Positions 27,955-37,287 of a stretch of DNA of 64,000 nucleotides are shown here, piece after piece. The first letter of the stretch is position 1; the number at the start of each line of letters is the position of its first letter. The notes under the pieces are model-generated. The model was not told where the DNA came from. It did no database searches and worked only from the letters and a program-made list of their open reading frames with translations. This DNA is from Exiguobacterium indicum HHS 31 (lineage in GTDB: Bacteria > Bacillota > Bacilli > Exiguobacteriales > Exiguobacteriaceae): positions 1,116,001 to 1,180,000 of the forward strand of contig NZ_MPSZ01000001.1 of the NCBI RefSeq assembly GCF_001939065.1, given 5' to 3'. The translations under genes and the position numbers were made by a program.

Positions 27955-28662
27955 TCACCACTTCTTCCCAAGGTGCATCGCAGCAGCCCCACCCGCGAAT
28001 GCCTTGACTTCCACTTGCATGAAGCCTGCCTGTTCGAAGAGTTGTTTCAGTTCGACGCGGTCGAGGAACACTTCCGTCGATTCTTGTAGCCAGTTGTATT
28101 GATCGTATGATTTCGCAAGCAATCGCCCGACTTGTGGCATGATTTTTCCGAAATACAATGAATATGCCTCGCGGAAAATCGGTGCCGTCGGTTGACTCGT
28201 CTCGAGACAGACGACCGTTCCACCTGGTTTTAAGACACGATGCATCTCTTTGATGACCTGTAGATAATCCGGTACGTTTCGTAGACCAAACCCGATCGTC
28301 ACATAATCAAACGAGTTATCACCGAACGGTAGATCCATCGCATTTCCGTGAATCAATTCGATGTTTTTCATATCGAGCGCTTCTACCTTCTCCACGCCGA
28401 CTCTTAGCATGTTCTCTGAAAAATCAAGTCCTTTGATGACACCTGTCGGACCGGCTGCTTTCGCTAGTTGAATCGTCCAGTCCGCTGTTCCACAACAAAG
28501 ATCGAGACATTTAGCACCCGGGAAGACTTGCATCCGGCGCATCGTCTCGCGTCTCCATAGTTTATGCAGTCGGAAGCTGATGACTGAATTCATTTGATCA
28601 TAGTTCGTTGATATCGATTGAAACACTTCATATACTTTTTTTTCTTTATCTTTTGCCTGCAC
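27955..28662 (-). CDS. menG: demethylmenaquinone methyltransferase
   Basis: MenG performs the last step of menaquinone synthesis, SAM-dependent C-methylation. The 235-residue UbiE-family protein shows [17 protein letters not shown], the SAM motif [25 protein letters not shown], and [21 protein letters not shown] at 28662 has AAAGGG eight bases upstream; the TTG 18 bases earlier overlaps it. It is sandwiched between the two heptaprenyl synthase genes, as in Bacillus (menH/ubiE). Confidence 0.96.
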   Translation of the reverse strand: MQAKDKEKKVYEVFQSISTNYDQMNSVISFRLHKLWRRETMRRMQVFPGAKCLDLCCGTADWTIQLAKAAGPTGVIKGLDFSENMLRVGVEKVEALDMKNIELIHGNAMDLPFGDNSFDYVTIGFGLRNVPDYLQVIKEMHRVLKPGGTVVCLETSQPTAPIFREAYSLYFGKIMPQVGRLLAKSYDQYNWLQESTEVFLDRVELKQLFEQAGFMQVEVKAFAGGAAAMHLGKKW

Positions 28663-28684
28663 ACCGCTCACCCTTTCCAAGATC

Positions 28685-29263
28685 TCATGCTACCGCCATC
28701 TGCTCGAGATGCGATAACAGTAATTTCTGTGCGACCAGATCCAATTGTTCTGCCTGTTGTTGAATGATCTGCCGCCCCTGTCGTGTCAGCCATTCTCGTT
28801 TCGTGATTGCTGCGAGTCCTTGCATTAATCCGAACTCTGCTGTTAACCATAAGAGAACTCGTTCTTCCGTCGATGCATAATTCATTTCGTGAAGGGCACA
28901 CTTTGCCTCGTTGACCCGTTGAATCGTCCGTCCGAGTGAAACGAGAATCTCTTTTGGTAACCCAGCTAGCTGTTCGAAAAAGTAGCTCGAGAATAAATCT
29001 CCTGCTAATACAAGCAACTGTCGCTCCTTCGAACCGCGTAGGGTTTCATTGACACGCTCATGCAGACGTAGCGCTACTTGTGCGAAATGAATCGCTTTGA
29101 CGAGTGCTTCCGTATCCAGCGTGTCATGTTGAGCGACATCAATCAACCAACTGATCTGTTCACGATCGATGGAAGGGAAATCCACATGTCGAGCCAATCG
29201 TGTCGTTTGTTTAGTGGTGAGTGCAGTGATGATTTCATCCACGCGCAGCTCATGTTGTTCCAT
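28685..29263 (-). CDS. hepS: heptaprenyl diphosphate synthase component I
   Basis: Component I is the non-catalytic, chain-length-determining partner of HepT. The 192-residue protein matches the HEPPP_synt_1 family through [22 protein letters not shown], which resembles the Bacillus pattern; the rest is divergent, as is usual for this subunit. GGGGGG lies seven bases before ATG 29263. Together with menG and hepT it supplies menaquinone to the qcr complex. Confidence 0.88.
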   Translation of the reverse strand: MEQHELRVDEIITALTTKQTTRLARHVDFPSIDREQISWLIDVAQHDTLDTEALVKAIHFAQVALRLHERVNETLRGSKERQLLVLAGDLFSSYFFEQLAGLPKEILVSLGRTIQRVNEAKCALHEMNYASTEERVLLWLTAEFGLMQGLAAITKREWLTRQGRQIIQQQAEQLDLVAQKLLLSHLEQMAVA

Positions 29264-29360
29264 GCTTTTACCCCCCGATCTCCAGTGCCATCTCGTTGAT
29301 GGACGTTCTTCTTTTTTAATATACCATAATCGGCGGGCTTTCACGCTTCTGAATGTCCAC

Positions 29361-29391
29361 AAAAAAGCCGCCCGAGAAAATCTCGGGCGAC
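29361..29391 (-). terminator. terminator after HU gene
   Basis: An eleven-pair stem (29367-29377 with 29381-29391, GCCGCCCGAGA/TCTCGGGCGAC with one mismatch) with a very short loop is followed by six T on the minus strand. Confidence 0.9.
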
Positions 29392-29403
29392 TATGTAGCC
29401 GGA

Positions 29404-29676
29404 TTACTTCACAGCATCTTTCAATGCTTTACCTGGTTTGAAGGCAGGTACTTTACTTGCTGGAATCTCGATATCTTCTTTCGTACGTGGGTTGCGACCT
29501 TTACGGGCTGCACGCTCACGGACTTCGAAGTTACCAAATCCAATCAATTGGACTTTTTCTCCAGACTGAAGTGTCTCAGTGATCGATTCGAATGTTGATT
29601 CAACAACTTTCGTCACGTCTTTTTTTGTAAGACCTGATTTTTCGACGACTGCTTGAATGAGTTCAGTTTTGTTCAT
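29404..29676 (-). CDS. hup: DNA-binding protein HU
   Basis: HU is the small dimeric nucleoid protein that bends and compacts DNA. The 90-residue sequence is a full HU, with [40 protein letters not shown] (the DNA-binding beta-arm) and [25 protein letters not shown] precedes the ATG; an upstream in-frame start would add 16 residues and is not used. In B. subtilis (hbs) folE and mtrB follow; both are absent here and hepS comes next. Confidence 0.98.
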   Translation of the reverse strand: MNKTELIQAVVEKSGLTKKDVTKVVESTFESITETLQSGEKVQLIGFGNFEVRERAARKGRNPRTKEDIEIPASKVPAFKPGKALKDAVK

Positions 29677-29712
29677 TACTTTCACCCCCTCCCAATCACT
29701 TCTTCGAGGGTA

Positions 29713-29741
29713 ATCATACCCCATAAACGTTGCTATTACAA
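29713..29741 (-). promoter_or_regulatory. promoter of HU gene
   Basis: TTGTAA (29736-29741), a 17-base spacer and TATGAT (29713-29718) on the minus strand, 36 bases before the start codon. Confidence 0.7.
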
Positions 29742-29761
29742 CATTTTCGTGTAAATAACGT

Positions 29762-30496
29762 TCAATTTTCAGATTCTTCGCTCGATTTCTCTGAAAACAC
29801 AGGTTCGCCTTTTTCGTTTATCGTGTAGCTTTGAGAATAGGCAGGAACAAAAGGTTGATCTTCATAGAGCAAATACCGAATATCTTGACCGACTTTCGGC
29901 TTTTTCTTCGCAGTTTGAACAGCTTTCTTCAACTCTGGTAAATAGTTGATGAAGAGGCGTCCTTGACCATCGACATAGATTGACAACTTTTCATCTGAAT
30001 ACGGACTTGGGACAGTCGGTTCTTTTTTGATGAATAGTTTTTTATAGTCAAGCGTAAACTGGTTTTTTCCGAACGATCCTTTAAACGGATACTTTTCGTT
30101 CTTCTTCCGATACGCATCAATCCGAACTTGGAGCTTCTGTAACTCTTCTGCAACAAGTAAATCCATCAACTTAACAGTTGGTTTCGTGTCGACATCAACT
30201 AACAGATAGATGAATGTTCCGCCACCTTCAAAACTGTTTGATGGTGGGTCACTCATATAACGCGGAATGAGCCGCCCTAATTCGATTTGATAACGCTCCA
30301 TGAGCGGAGTGTCCGCTTCCATCGTCTTAATGGGCAAAACACCCGTGTCTTTTTGATACGCATCGACAGCATCCTGTACGGTACGTAACTGTTGCGGATA
30401 CGGTACGCGGTTCGACGGTTTCTGACTGTCTGGAAATAGACAACCTGATAACAACGTCACCGGAATGAGCATGAGGATCACGAACCACTTCTTCAT
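29762..30496 (-). CDS. yphF: YphF-like lipoprotein (DUF3939)
   Basis: The 244-residue protein has a lipoprotein signal ([19 protein letters not shown], lipobox LSGC) and an extracytoplasmic domain resembling B. subtilis YphF. The role is unknown. Its ATG overlaps the stop of the preceding small gene (ATGA), so it is translated with yphE. In spore formers spoIVA follows this gene; here the HU gene follows directly. Confidence 0.85.
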   Translation of the reverse strand: MKKWFVILMLIPVTLLSGCLFPDSQKPSNRVPYPQQLRTVQDAVDAYQKDTGVLPIKTMEADTPLMERYQIELGRLIPRYMSDPPSNSFEGGGTFIYLLVDVDTKPTVKLMDLLVAEELQKLQVRIDAYRKKNEKYPFKGSFGKNQFTLDYKKLFIKKEPTVPSPYSDEKLSIYVDGQGRLFINYLPELKKAVQTAKKKPKVGQDIRYLLYEDQPFVPAYSQSYTINEKGEPVFSEKSSEESEN

Positions 30497-30699
30497 GCGC
30501 TTGGTCCCGCCATGACGATGAACACCATGATGATCGATGCGACGATGAAACAGACGAATGCCAAAGTCGATACGAGAATCTGCCATATCCCTTTCAATTT
30601 CGTCCGACTGACCGTGACCAGCAAGACACTGATCGCAAAGAGTCCGATGCCAGCGAACGAGATCCACATTTTTATTAATCCTGGACTCAAGGTTTCCAC
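30493..30699 (-). CDS. yphE: YphE-like small membrane protein (DUF2768)
   Basis: The 68-residue protein has two hydrophobic segments (about 10-30 and 40-63) and matches YphE/DUF2768 by length, hydrophobic layout and position between gpsA and yphF. Function unknown. The start is either GTG at 30699, with GGAG close upstream, or the in-frame TTG at 30690, with GGTGG five bases upstream. Confidence 0.8.
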   Translation of the reverse strand: METLSPGLIKMWISFAGIGLFAISVLLVTVSRTKLKGIWQILVSTLAFVCFIVASIIMVFIVMAGPSA

Positions 30700-30708
30700 C
30701 CCACTCCG

Positions 30709-31734
30709 TTAATCTTTCGTCGTGAAGAGATGCTCGATTTCATTTTTTTGTGGTCGTTGCATCAACTTTTTGACTTCTTCTTCCGGCGTATGACCATCGA
30801 AAAGAACGTGGTATAACGCAGAAGTGATTGGCAGTTCGCACTGCTTCGTCTCCGCTAAATCATAGGCGGCTTGTGTCGCACGAACACCTTCGACGACCAT
30901 TCCCATGTTTTCTAGCACCGTTTCTAACTTTTCACCGCGACCGATGGCATTCCCCGCACGCCAATTGCGACTATGGACCGATGTACAAGTAACGATCAAG
31001 TCACCCATTCCCGTCAATCCAGTAAACGTCATCGGTTTAGCTCCAAGCATCGTACCGAGACGCGCCATTTCGACCATTCCACGCGTTATCAAAGCAGCTT
31101 TCGCGTTGTCACCATAACCAAGACCATCCGTCATCCCGGCGGCAAGCGCGATGATGTTCTTCAAAGCACCACCGAGTTCTGCGCCAATGATATCCGCATT
31201 CAGATAGACACGGAAGTTTTCATTCGTGAACAGCTCTTGAACACGACCTGCTTCTTCTAAATCTTCTGAAGCAATCGTTACCGTCGTCGGTTTACGTAAT
31301 GCGACCTCTTCAGCATGGGATGGACCCGTCAAGACACAAATCGCTTTACGCTTCGCTGGATCGACCTCTGCTTCGATTAATTCTGACAACCGAAGATGTG
31401 TCTTTGGCTCGATTCCTTTCGATGCATGGATCAAAACGACAGGTTCCGTCAGCAACTCATTTAGTTGACGAGAAACCGCTCGAATCGCAGAGGATGGTGT
31501 GACGATCAAGATATGCGTCGCCCCTTCGACCGCTTCTTTAAGATCCGTCGTTGCCTTTAATGCTTTTGGTAACGCAACACCTGGCAAGAACTGCGTATTT
31601 TCATGATGCTCATTGATGCGGTCGACATTCATTTGTTCACGACCGTAAAGAATGACTTCTTGATCATTATCAGCTAAGACGAGCGAGAGGGCTGTTCCCC
31701 AGCTCCCTGCTCCGATGACTGCGATTTTGGTCAT
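30709..31734 (-). CDS. gpsA: glycerol-3-phosphate dehydrogenase [NAD(P)+]
   Basis: GpsA reduces dihydroxyacetone phosphate to sn-glycerol 3-phosphate, the backbone of phospholipids. The 341-residue protein shows the Rossmann motif IAVIGAGSWGTALSLVL, HASKGIEP, LTGPSHAEEV, and the catalytic lysine region ALKNIIALAAGMTDGLGYGDNAKAALITRG (about 190-220). GAGGTGAGTCAGT precedes the ATG. It sits 15 bases after der and before yphE, as in Bacillus; plsC, the next phospholipid enzyme, is two genes upstream of der. Confidence 0.97.
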   Translation of the reverse strand: MTKIAVIGAGSWGTALSLVLADNDQEVILYGREQMNVDRINEHHENTQFLPGVALPKALKATTDLKEAVEGATHILIVTPSSAIRAVSRQLNELLTEPVVLIHASKGIEPKTHLRLSELIEAEVDPAKRKAICVLTGPSHAEEVALRKPTTVTIASEDLEEAGRVQELFTNENFRVYLNADIIGAELGGALKNIIALAAGMTDGLGYGDNAKAALITRGMVEMARLGTMLGAKPMTFTGLTGMGDLIVTCTSVHSRNWRAGNAIGRGEKLETVLENMGMVVEGVRATQAAYDLAETKQCELPITSALYHVLFDGHTPEEEVKKLMQRPQKNEIEHLFTTKD

Positions 31735-31748
31735 ACTGACTCACCTCA

Positions 31749-33059
31749 TTATTGTTTTTGACGGGCTAAAATCCGGATTGGTGTACCTGTGAAGTCAAAT
31801 GCCTCCCGGATCCGGTTCTCGAGATATCGTTTATAGGAGAAGTGCAACAATTCTGGATCATTGACGAACAAGACGAACGTTGGCGGACGTGACGCGACTT
31901 GAGTCGCATAGTTGATCCGAAGACGAACCCCTTTATCCGTCGGCGCCGGGTTCATCGCGACCGCGTCAACGATGACATCGTTCAAGACACTTGTCTGAAT
32001 ACGTTGTGCATGACTGTGTGCTGCTTGTTGAATGACCGGTAACAACGTCTGCAAACGACGTTTTGTTTTTGCTGAGACGAAGACGATCGGTGCATAGTCA
32101 AGGAAACGGAATTCTTCCCGGATCTCTTCTTGCATCTTTTTCATCGTCTTATCATCTTTTTCGACAGCATCCCATTTATTGACGACAATGATGACCGCAC
32201 GACCTGCTTCGTGCGCATATCCCGCCACTTTTTTATCTTGCTCGATGATGCCTTCTTCGCCATCAAGAACGACACAGACGACATCTGCCCGTTCGATTGC
32301 TTTTTGAGCACGCATGACGCTAAAACGTTCTGTTGATTCATAGACTTTCCCGCGTTTTCGCATCCCGGCCGTATCGATGATGACGTATTCTTGATCATCC
32401 CGTGTAAACGGTGTATCGATCGCATCGCGTGTCGTACCAGCGATGTTCGAGACGATGACACGTTCTTCACCGAGAATCGAGTTCGTCATACTTGATTTCC
32501 CGACGTTCGGACGACCAATCAAGGCAAACTTGATCGTACTTTCGTCATATTCTAATTCTTCTTTATCTGGTGCGAGTTCAAGGACACGGTCAAGTAAATC
32601 ACCGAGACCAAGACCATGTGTACCAGAAATCGGGAACAAGTCTCCGAATCCAAGGGAGTAAAATTCATACATTAAATCACGCATTTCAAAGTTATCGACT
32701 TTATTGACAGCGACGACGACCGGTTTGTTCGAACGGAATAACATGTTCGCGACTTCCTCATCCGCTGCTGTAATTCCTTCGCGTCCGTTCACCATGAAAA
32801 TGATGACATCCGCTTCATCAATGGCGAGCTCCGCCTGATGACGCATCATTTGAAGTAGGGGCTCATCCCCGACTTCGATTCCACCTGTATCAATCAAATG
32901 AAAATGACGATTCAGCCATTCTCCAGTTCCGTAAATACGGTCGCGGGTAACGCCTGGCTTGTCTTCTACGATTGAAACCCGATCTCCAATCACCCGGTTA
33001 AAAATCGTCGACTTTCCGATATTTGGGCGACCTACGATCGCCACGACTGGAATTGCCAT
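31749..33059 (-). CDS. der: ribosome assembly GTPase Der (EngA)
   Basis: Der is an essential tandem-domain GTPase for 50S subunit maturation. The 436-residue protein has two complete G domains: the first begins [18 protein letters not shown] (about 5-22), the second [18 protein letters not shown] (about 178-195), each with DTGG/DTAG and NKxD elements, and ends in a KH-like domain. AAGGTG precedes the ATG. A promoter with an extended -10 lies at 33101-33109. Confidence 0.98.
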   Translation of the reverse strand: MAIPVVAIVGRPNIGKSTIFNRVIGDRVSIVEDKPGVTRDRIYGTGEWLNRHFHLIDTGGIEVGDEPLLQMMRHQAELAIDEADVIIFMVNGREGITAADEEVANMLFRSNKPVVVAVNKVDNFEMRDLMYEFYSLGFGDLFPISGTHGLGLGDLLDRVLELAPDKEELEYDESTIKFALIGRPNVGKSSMTNSILGEERVIVSNIAGTTRDAIDTPFTRDDQEYVIIDTAGMRKRGKVYESTERFSVMRAQKAIERADVVCVVLDGEEGIIEQDKKVAGYAHEAGRAVIIVVNKWDAVEKDDKTMKKMQEEIREEFRFLDYAPIVFVSAKTKRRLQTLLPVIQQAAHSHAQRIQTSVLNDVIVDAVAMNPAPTDKGVRLRINYATQVASRPPTFVLFVNDPELLHFSYKRYLENRIREAFDFTGTPIRILARQKQ

Positions 33060-33100
33060 CCCAACACCTTCTTTCTCTTCTCTCGCTTCATAGCCGTTCT

Positions 33101-33109
33101 ATTGTATCA
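33101..33109 (-). promoter_or_regulatory. extended -10 promoter of der
   Basis: On the minus strand TGATACAAT gives an extended -10 (TGn plus TACAAT). No good -35 lies 17 bases upstream, which extended -10 promoters can tolerate. Confidence 0.5.
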
Positions 33110-33142
33110 AATCAAACTGTCATATACCATAACAAACCGCAT

Positions 33143-33172
33143 ATAAAAAGCGGACACGCTTGTGTCCGCTTT
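33143..33172 (-). terminator. terminator after the S1-like gene
   Basis: An eleven-pair stem AAAGCGGACAC/GTGTCCGCTTT (33147-33157 with 33162-33172) is followed by TTTTTATAT on the minus strand. Confidence 0.88.
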
Positions 33173-33182
33173 GTGTCATTAC

Positions 33183-34316
33183 TTATTCTTTCTGATCAGA
33201 ATCGTCTTCAGTCAAGTCAGCGACTGAGAATCCTTCTGATTGATTCGTATAATCCGAATAATCGTCAGCGGATGATTCTTCCTCTTCAAGGACACGTGTT
33301 GATAGCGAAATCTTATGCTCATCAAGACGCACTTCGAGTACTTTCGCCTCAATTTCCTGTCCTTCTTCGAGTACTTCCGAAGGTGAACCGATGTGACGGT
33401 TCGCAATTTGCGAAATGTGTAAAAGTCCTTCTACTTGTGGCGCAAGTTCGATGAAAGCCCCGAACTGAACGAGACGACGCACACGTCCTTTGACGATATC
33501 GCCAGCTTCGATCTTCCCTTCCATCTGTTGCCATGGACCAGGTTGTGTTTCCTTGATCGATAACTTCACCTTTTCCGTATCACGGTCGACACCAAGTACT
33601 TTGACTTCGACTTTTTGACCTTCCGTGACGATATCCGAAGGACGTTCGACACGGTGGTGTGCCATCTCCGAAATATGAACGAGACCGTCGACGCCACCGA
33701 TATCAACGAAAGCACCAAAGTCCGTTAAACGTTGGACTGTACCTTCGAGGATTTGACCTACTTCTAAATTTTCGAGTGTCTCTTTTTTCTTCGCGTTCAA
33801 TTCGCCTTCAACGACCGCTTTATGCGAGAGAATGACACGGTTCTTCTCTTGATCGAGTTCAACGACCTTGACTTCGATCGAACGACCGATGTAATCCGAG
33901 AAATCCTCGACATAATGCCGTTCGACGAGTGACGCCGGAATGAATCCGCGGACACCGATATCAACGACGAGTCCACCTTTGACGATGTCCTTGACGACAA
34001 CTTCAAAGATTTCACCTGATTTATACTTCTCTTCTACTTGCTCCCACGCTTTGAGCGCGTCGATTTCTCGTTTCGAGACGACGACCTCTTCATCCGTGAT
34101 TTTCTTGACCTTCACTTGTAGTTCATCTCCGACGTTCAGCACGCCGCGAATATCATCGAGATGAAGACTCGATACTTCGCTGATCGGTAAGATGGCTTCT
34201 GTTTTATATCCGATATCAATGAGTGCTTGCTTGTCTTCAATTTTCACGACCATTCCGGTAACTACCTGGTCCCGATGAATTTCAAAATCAGGCATATCTT
34301 TCATTTCTTCGACCAT
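33183..34316 (-). CDS. ypfD: ribosomal protein S1 homologue with four S1 domains
   Basis: The 377-residue protein contains four S1 RNA-binding domains (about 15-85, 100-170, 185-255, 270-340), shown by repeats such as VRGFIPASLVE, FGAFVDIGGVDGLVHISEMAHHR and FGAFIELAPQVEGLLHISQIANR, and an acidic tail. Gram-positive S1 homologues have four domains instead of six and are not always ribosome-bound. It lies between plsC-cmk and der, as ypfD does in Bacillus. A strong hairpin lies in the 5' leader (34349-34375). Confidence 0.93.
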   Translation of the reverse strand: MVEEMKDMPDFEIHRDQVVTGMVVKIEDKQALIDIGYKTEAILPISEVSSLHLDDIRGVLNVGDELQVKVKKITDEEVVVSKREIDALKAWEQVEEKYKSGEIFEVVVKDIVKGGLVVDIGVRGFIPASLVERHYVEDFSDYIGRSIEVKVVELDQEKNRVILSHKAVVEGELNAKKKETLENLEVGQILEGTVQRLTDFGAFVDIGGVDGLVHISEMAHHRVERPSDIVTEGQKVEVKVLGVDRDTEKVKLSIKETQPGPWQQMEGKIEAGDIVKGRVRRLVQFGAFIELAPQVEGLLHISQIANRHIGSPSEVLEEGQEIEAKVLEVRLDEHKISLSTRVLEEEESSADDYSDYTNQSEGFSVADLTEDDSDQKE

Positions 34317-34344
34317 TCCAAAACAACCTCCTCACGATGAGTAC

Positions 34345-34375
34345 AAGAAACGCCTGACACATGTCAATGCGTTTA
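34345..34375 (-). terminator. hairpin upstream of the S1-like gene, possible terminator or leader element
   Basis: AAACGC/GCGTTT plus TGACA/TGTCA form a nearly perfect two-part stem (34349-34375), followed on the minus strand by CTTGT. It lies 29 bases from the S1-like start, after plsC. It may be the plsC terminator or a regulatory leader hairpin. Confidence 0.5.
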
Positions 34376-34418
34376 TCCTGCTTCTAACTTCTTACAATTC
34401 TGACTATTTGTCAAGGTA

Positions 34419-35018
34419 TTAAGCGTGATTGAAGTAGACGGATTTGATTTCGTCCATGATTCGGTCAGAAATCGATTTCGCCGCGCCCCGCTGGTCACGT
34501 AAATCCGAGATATCAACCGGTTTTCCGACCGCAACGTGCATCCGTTTGAACGGGCGATATGATCCGATGATTGCAATCGGTAAAATCTGAGCATTCGATC
34601 GTAACGCAAAGAACCCGACTCCTGGTTGTGCTGCTGTGAATTCACCTGGCGCAGATCGCGTTCCTTCTGGGAAAATACCGACCGTCTCATCCGTATTCAA
34701 GAGCTCAATCGTCCGTTTCAAAGCTTGACGATCGCCTTGACCGCGACCGACAGGATATGTTCCTGCCGCAATCATTAATTGTTTTAAGGCAGGAACTTTG
34801 AACAGTTCTTCTTTTGCCATGTAACGAACCGCGCGTTTTGGCGGAATCGCGCTGACGAGGAAGACTGGGTCCCAGTTCGAGCTGTGGTTGGCACAGACAA
34901 GTAAGGAACCGTCTTTCGGAATATTCTCTTGCCCAGTCACTTTCAATCGGAAGACTGTTTTCGCAATGACCCAGACGACAAACCGCGCAATCCGGTAAAT
35001 GGTATCTTGACGTTTCAT
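34419..35018 (-). CDS. plsC: 1-acyl-sn-glycerol-3-phosphate acyltransferase
   Basis: PlsC adds the second acyl chain to lysophosphatidic acid at the membrane. The 199-residue protein shows the acyltransferase block I NHSSNWDP (HX4D), the glycerol-phosphate-binding block FPEGTRS and the LPIAIIGS block, after an N-terminal hydrophobic stretch. Its start overlaps the cmk stop by four bases, so cmk-plsC are coupled; this pair is conserved in Bacilli. Confidence 0.95.
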   Translation of the reverse strand: MKRQDTIYRIARFVVWVIAKTVFRLKVTGQENIPKDGSLLVCANHSSNWDPVFLVSAIPPKRAVRYMAKEELFKVPALKQLMIAAGTYPVGRGQGDRQALKRTIELLNTDETVGIFPEGTRSAPGEFTAAQPGVGFFALRSNAQILPIAIIGSYRPFKRMHVAVGKPVDISDLRDQRGAAKSISDRIMDEIKSVYFNHA

Positions 35019-35689
35019 TTTAGGACACCCTCTGCTAGCTCCATCAATCGGACGACGACTTCATCAATCGTCATCTCTGTCGTATCGAGATATAGTGCAT
35101 CGTCAGCTTGGCGTAATGGCGAGACTTCACGCTCACTGTCGCGCTTATCACGCAGTGCGATCTCTTCTTGAAGAATCGTGATGTCACTGTCCATTCCACG
35201 CGCGATATTTTCACGATGTCTTCGAGCTGCACGCTCTTCCACAGTTGCCGTTAAAAAGACTTTTAATTCTGCATCCGGCAATACGACTGTACCGATATCA
35301 CGTCCATCCATGACGATTCCGCCGCGTTCAGCTAATTTTCGCTGTGCCGTGACGAGTGCAGCCCGGACTTCTTTTTGACGAGCGACGAACGAGACATTAT
35401 TCGTGATTTCGATGGAACGAATCGCATCCGTCACTTCGCGATCACCAATAAAGACACGTTGCCCGTTTTCGCCTGGTGTTAAACGAATATCAAGCGATTT
35501 CATTAATTCTCCGAGCGCTTCCCCATTATTGAGATCAAGCGATTGTTCAAGTGCTGCCAACGTCACGGCCCGGTACATAGCTCCTGTATCAATGTATACA
35601 TAGTCAAGGCGTGCTGCCAATTGTTTTGCGATCGTACTTTTCCCAGCACCCGCTGGTCCATCTAAAGCGATTTGAATCTTTTTCATCAT
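35015..35689 (-). CDS. cmk: cytidylate kinase
   Basis: Cmk phosphorylates CMP and dCMP. The 224-residue protein has the P-loop IALDGPAGAGKSTIAKQLA (about 6-24), GAMYRAVTL, and the DGRDIGTVVLPDA region with the LID segment ARRHRENI. Start: two ATGs in tandem (35689 and 35686); AAGGA lies eight bases from the first. It is followed by plsC. Confidence 0.97.
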   Translation of the reverse strand: MMKKIQIALDGPAGAGKSTIAKQLAARLDYVYIDTGAMYRAVTLAALEQSLDLNNGEALGELMKSLDIRLTPGENGQRVFIGDREVTDAIRSIEITNNVSFVARQKEVRAALVTAQRKLAERGGIVMDGRDIGTVVLPDAELKVFLTATVEERAARRHRENIARGMDSDITILQEEIALRDKRDSEREVSPLRQADDALYLDTTEMTIDEVVVRLMELAEGVLK

Positions 35690-35765
35690 CCATCCAATCC
35701 TTCCATCTTCCCTATGATTGATAGGGATTCATTCTTCCGAACGTTATCATAGCAAAAAAATGCGG

Positions 35766-36422
35766 TCAGGTGAATGGATTCATGCCCCTTCTTGAACTTT
35801 TCATTTGCATTTGATAACAGTGACGCAACACAAGTTCACGACTTCTGTCGGGAATCATCGTAAATTGAAAGGCTAATTCATATCGTTCTTCCCGTCGATC
35901 GATTCGAACAAGTTCAGCCACGACGTCTAGTGTACTTGATACCCCATCACCCGTAGGTAAGATGAATGTCATCTCCACTTCTTCATCTTTTGCAATCGGT
36001 AATTGATCTGACAAGATCATCATTCCACCAGCCGATAAATCAAGCGTCACCGTCGTAAACGGCTCGAAATGCGCGTTATGAGGATGTACAGCGACATCGA
36101 GTATTTGCGGCACTCGAACGAACTGGCGTCGTTGGATGCGTTCGATTTGATCATCCTTTGGTCGTTTCAAAGCATAACGTTGACCACGAAGTGGATCATT
36201 TTGTCGTTCAACGACGACCGTATCAAATCCAAATAATTTGCCTTTCTCCTTGAAAAAATAAAATGAAACTTCTTCTTGCTCTGACAAGATGAATGTTTTA
36301 AGTGTCGCGACCTCACTCGGCGCTTCAATCCAAATCAAACGGTTCGTCACGGCCGTCACTTTTGAGCGACCTTGTCGATCCTCACTATTCGAAAGCATTA
36401 CCAAATCCCCGATTTCCATCAT
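35766..36422 (-). CDS. motI: PilZ-domain c-di-GMP receptor, MotI/YpfA type
   Basis: The 218-residue protein has an N-terminal YcgR-like domain (about 1-95) and a C-terminal PilZ domain with both c-di-GMP motifs: RRQFVR (RxxxR, about 117-122) and LDLSAGG (D/NxSxxG). B. subtilis MotI (YpfA/DgrA) binds c-di-GMP and then brakes the flagellar motor through MotA. Here it lies between prsW and cmk, as in Bacillus, and with cheR it implies flagellar motility. GGAG is four to seven bases from two tandem ATGs. Confidence 0.9.
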   Translation of the reverse strand: MMEIGDLVMLSNSEDRQGRSKVTAVTNRLIWIEAPSEVATLKTFILSEQEEVSFYFFKEKGKLFGFDTVVVERQNDPLRGQRYALKRPKDDQIERIQRRQFVRVPQILDVAVHPHNAHFEPFTTVTLDLSAGGMMILSDQLPIAKDEEVEMTFILPTGDGVSSTLDVVAELVRIDRREERYELAFQFTMIPDRSRELVLRHCYQMQMKSSRRGMNPFT

Positions 36423-36441
36423 GTTACTCCGCTCCTACTCT

Positions 36442-37119
36442 CTATTCGATACCATCTGAATGTTGTTTTTTCCGTTTAAATCGTCGATTCAAACGATTGG
36501 CACCTCGTACTTGAAATAATCCAATCGTCCATAAGATAACCATAAAGATAATTGGCAAAAAAGATATACCACCATTTTCCAATATTAACAAATTAAATAA
36601 GATATGCGCAAATACCGGAAGCGCAATCGAAAGGGATAGCCAACGATAAGGATGAGGCGAGAATTTCGCCATCCCCATGAAGAATCCCATGATGACAGCA
36701 AACAATGCATGCCCAGATACGGGTAAGAGTGCCCGGAAGAGCATATGTTCGACAGTTCCATTCACCATCAGATATAAAATATTCTCAAGCGTTGCGAACC
36801 CAAGTGAACAGGCTACCGCGTAGATGATCCCGTCGTAATAATCATTAAACCGTTGATGAATATAGACCGTATAAAAGACGACAAACCATTTGGCGAATTC
36901 TTCCGTAACGGCTGTTCGAATCAACTGCACCTCTTCACGCCCACCAAATTCGGTCTGGACGATATAGTCGATGAACATCAAGGGAAAGACCAGTAAAATA
37001 CCGAAAATGAAACTTCGAAGGATATAGCCGACTGGCTCCGACTCATGTTCGTGACGGAGATAAAAATAAGTTAGGAGTGCGATGCCTGGGGCAACTCCGG
37101 AGAAAACGATTTGAACCAC
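36442..37119 (-). CDS. prsW: intramembrane protease PrsW
   Basis: PrsW is the site-1 protease that cuts the anti-sigma factor RsiW in B. subtilis in response to envelope stress. The 225-residue polytopic protein has the glutamate motif VTEEFAKW (E73, E74), YDGIIYAVACSLGFATLENILY and LLPVSGHALFAVIMGF with the conserved histidine. GTG at 37119, seven bases after GGGGGAG, matches the Bacillus N-terminus; a longer open frame upstream overlaps the ansA promoter. It is divergent from ansA. Confidence 0.92.
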   Translation of the reverse strand: MVQIVFSGVAPGIALLTYFYLRHEHESEPVGYILRSFIFGILLVFPLMFIDYIVQTEFGGREEVQLIRTAVTEEFAKWFVVFYTVYIHQRFNDYYDGIIYAVACSLGFATLENILYLMVNGTVEHMLFRALLPVSGHALFAVIMGFFMGMAKFSPHPYRWLSLSIALPVFAHILFNLLILENGGISFLPIIFMVILWTIGLFQVRGANRLNRRFKRKKQHSDGIE

Positions 37120-37187
37120 GCTTCCTCTCCCCCTTTCTTCCTCATTTATAAGAATAAAGGTTTCTTGGAAAAAAGAAAACGTCCTCG

Positions 37188-37215
37188 TTGTTTCAAGAGG
37201 GAAAAAGGTTACAAT
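37188..37215 (+). promoter_or_regulatory. promoter of ansA
   Basis: TTGTTT (37188-37193), a 16-base spacer and TACAAT (37210-37215), about 70 bases before the ansA start. Confidence 0.65.
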
Positions 37216-37287
37216 ATGGGAGAACGAACCGAATCCGTCATAGAAAGTAGGTGAAGGTCTTCTGTCTGTAGACAAGGACCCTTTAGC

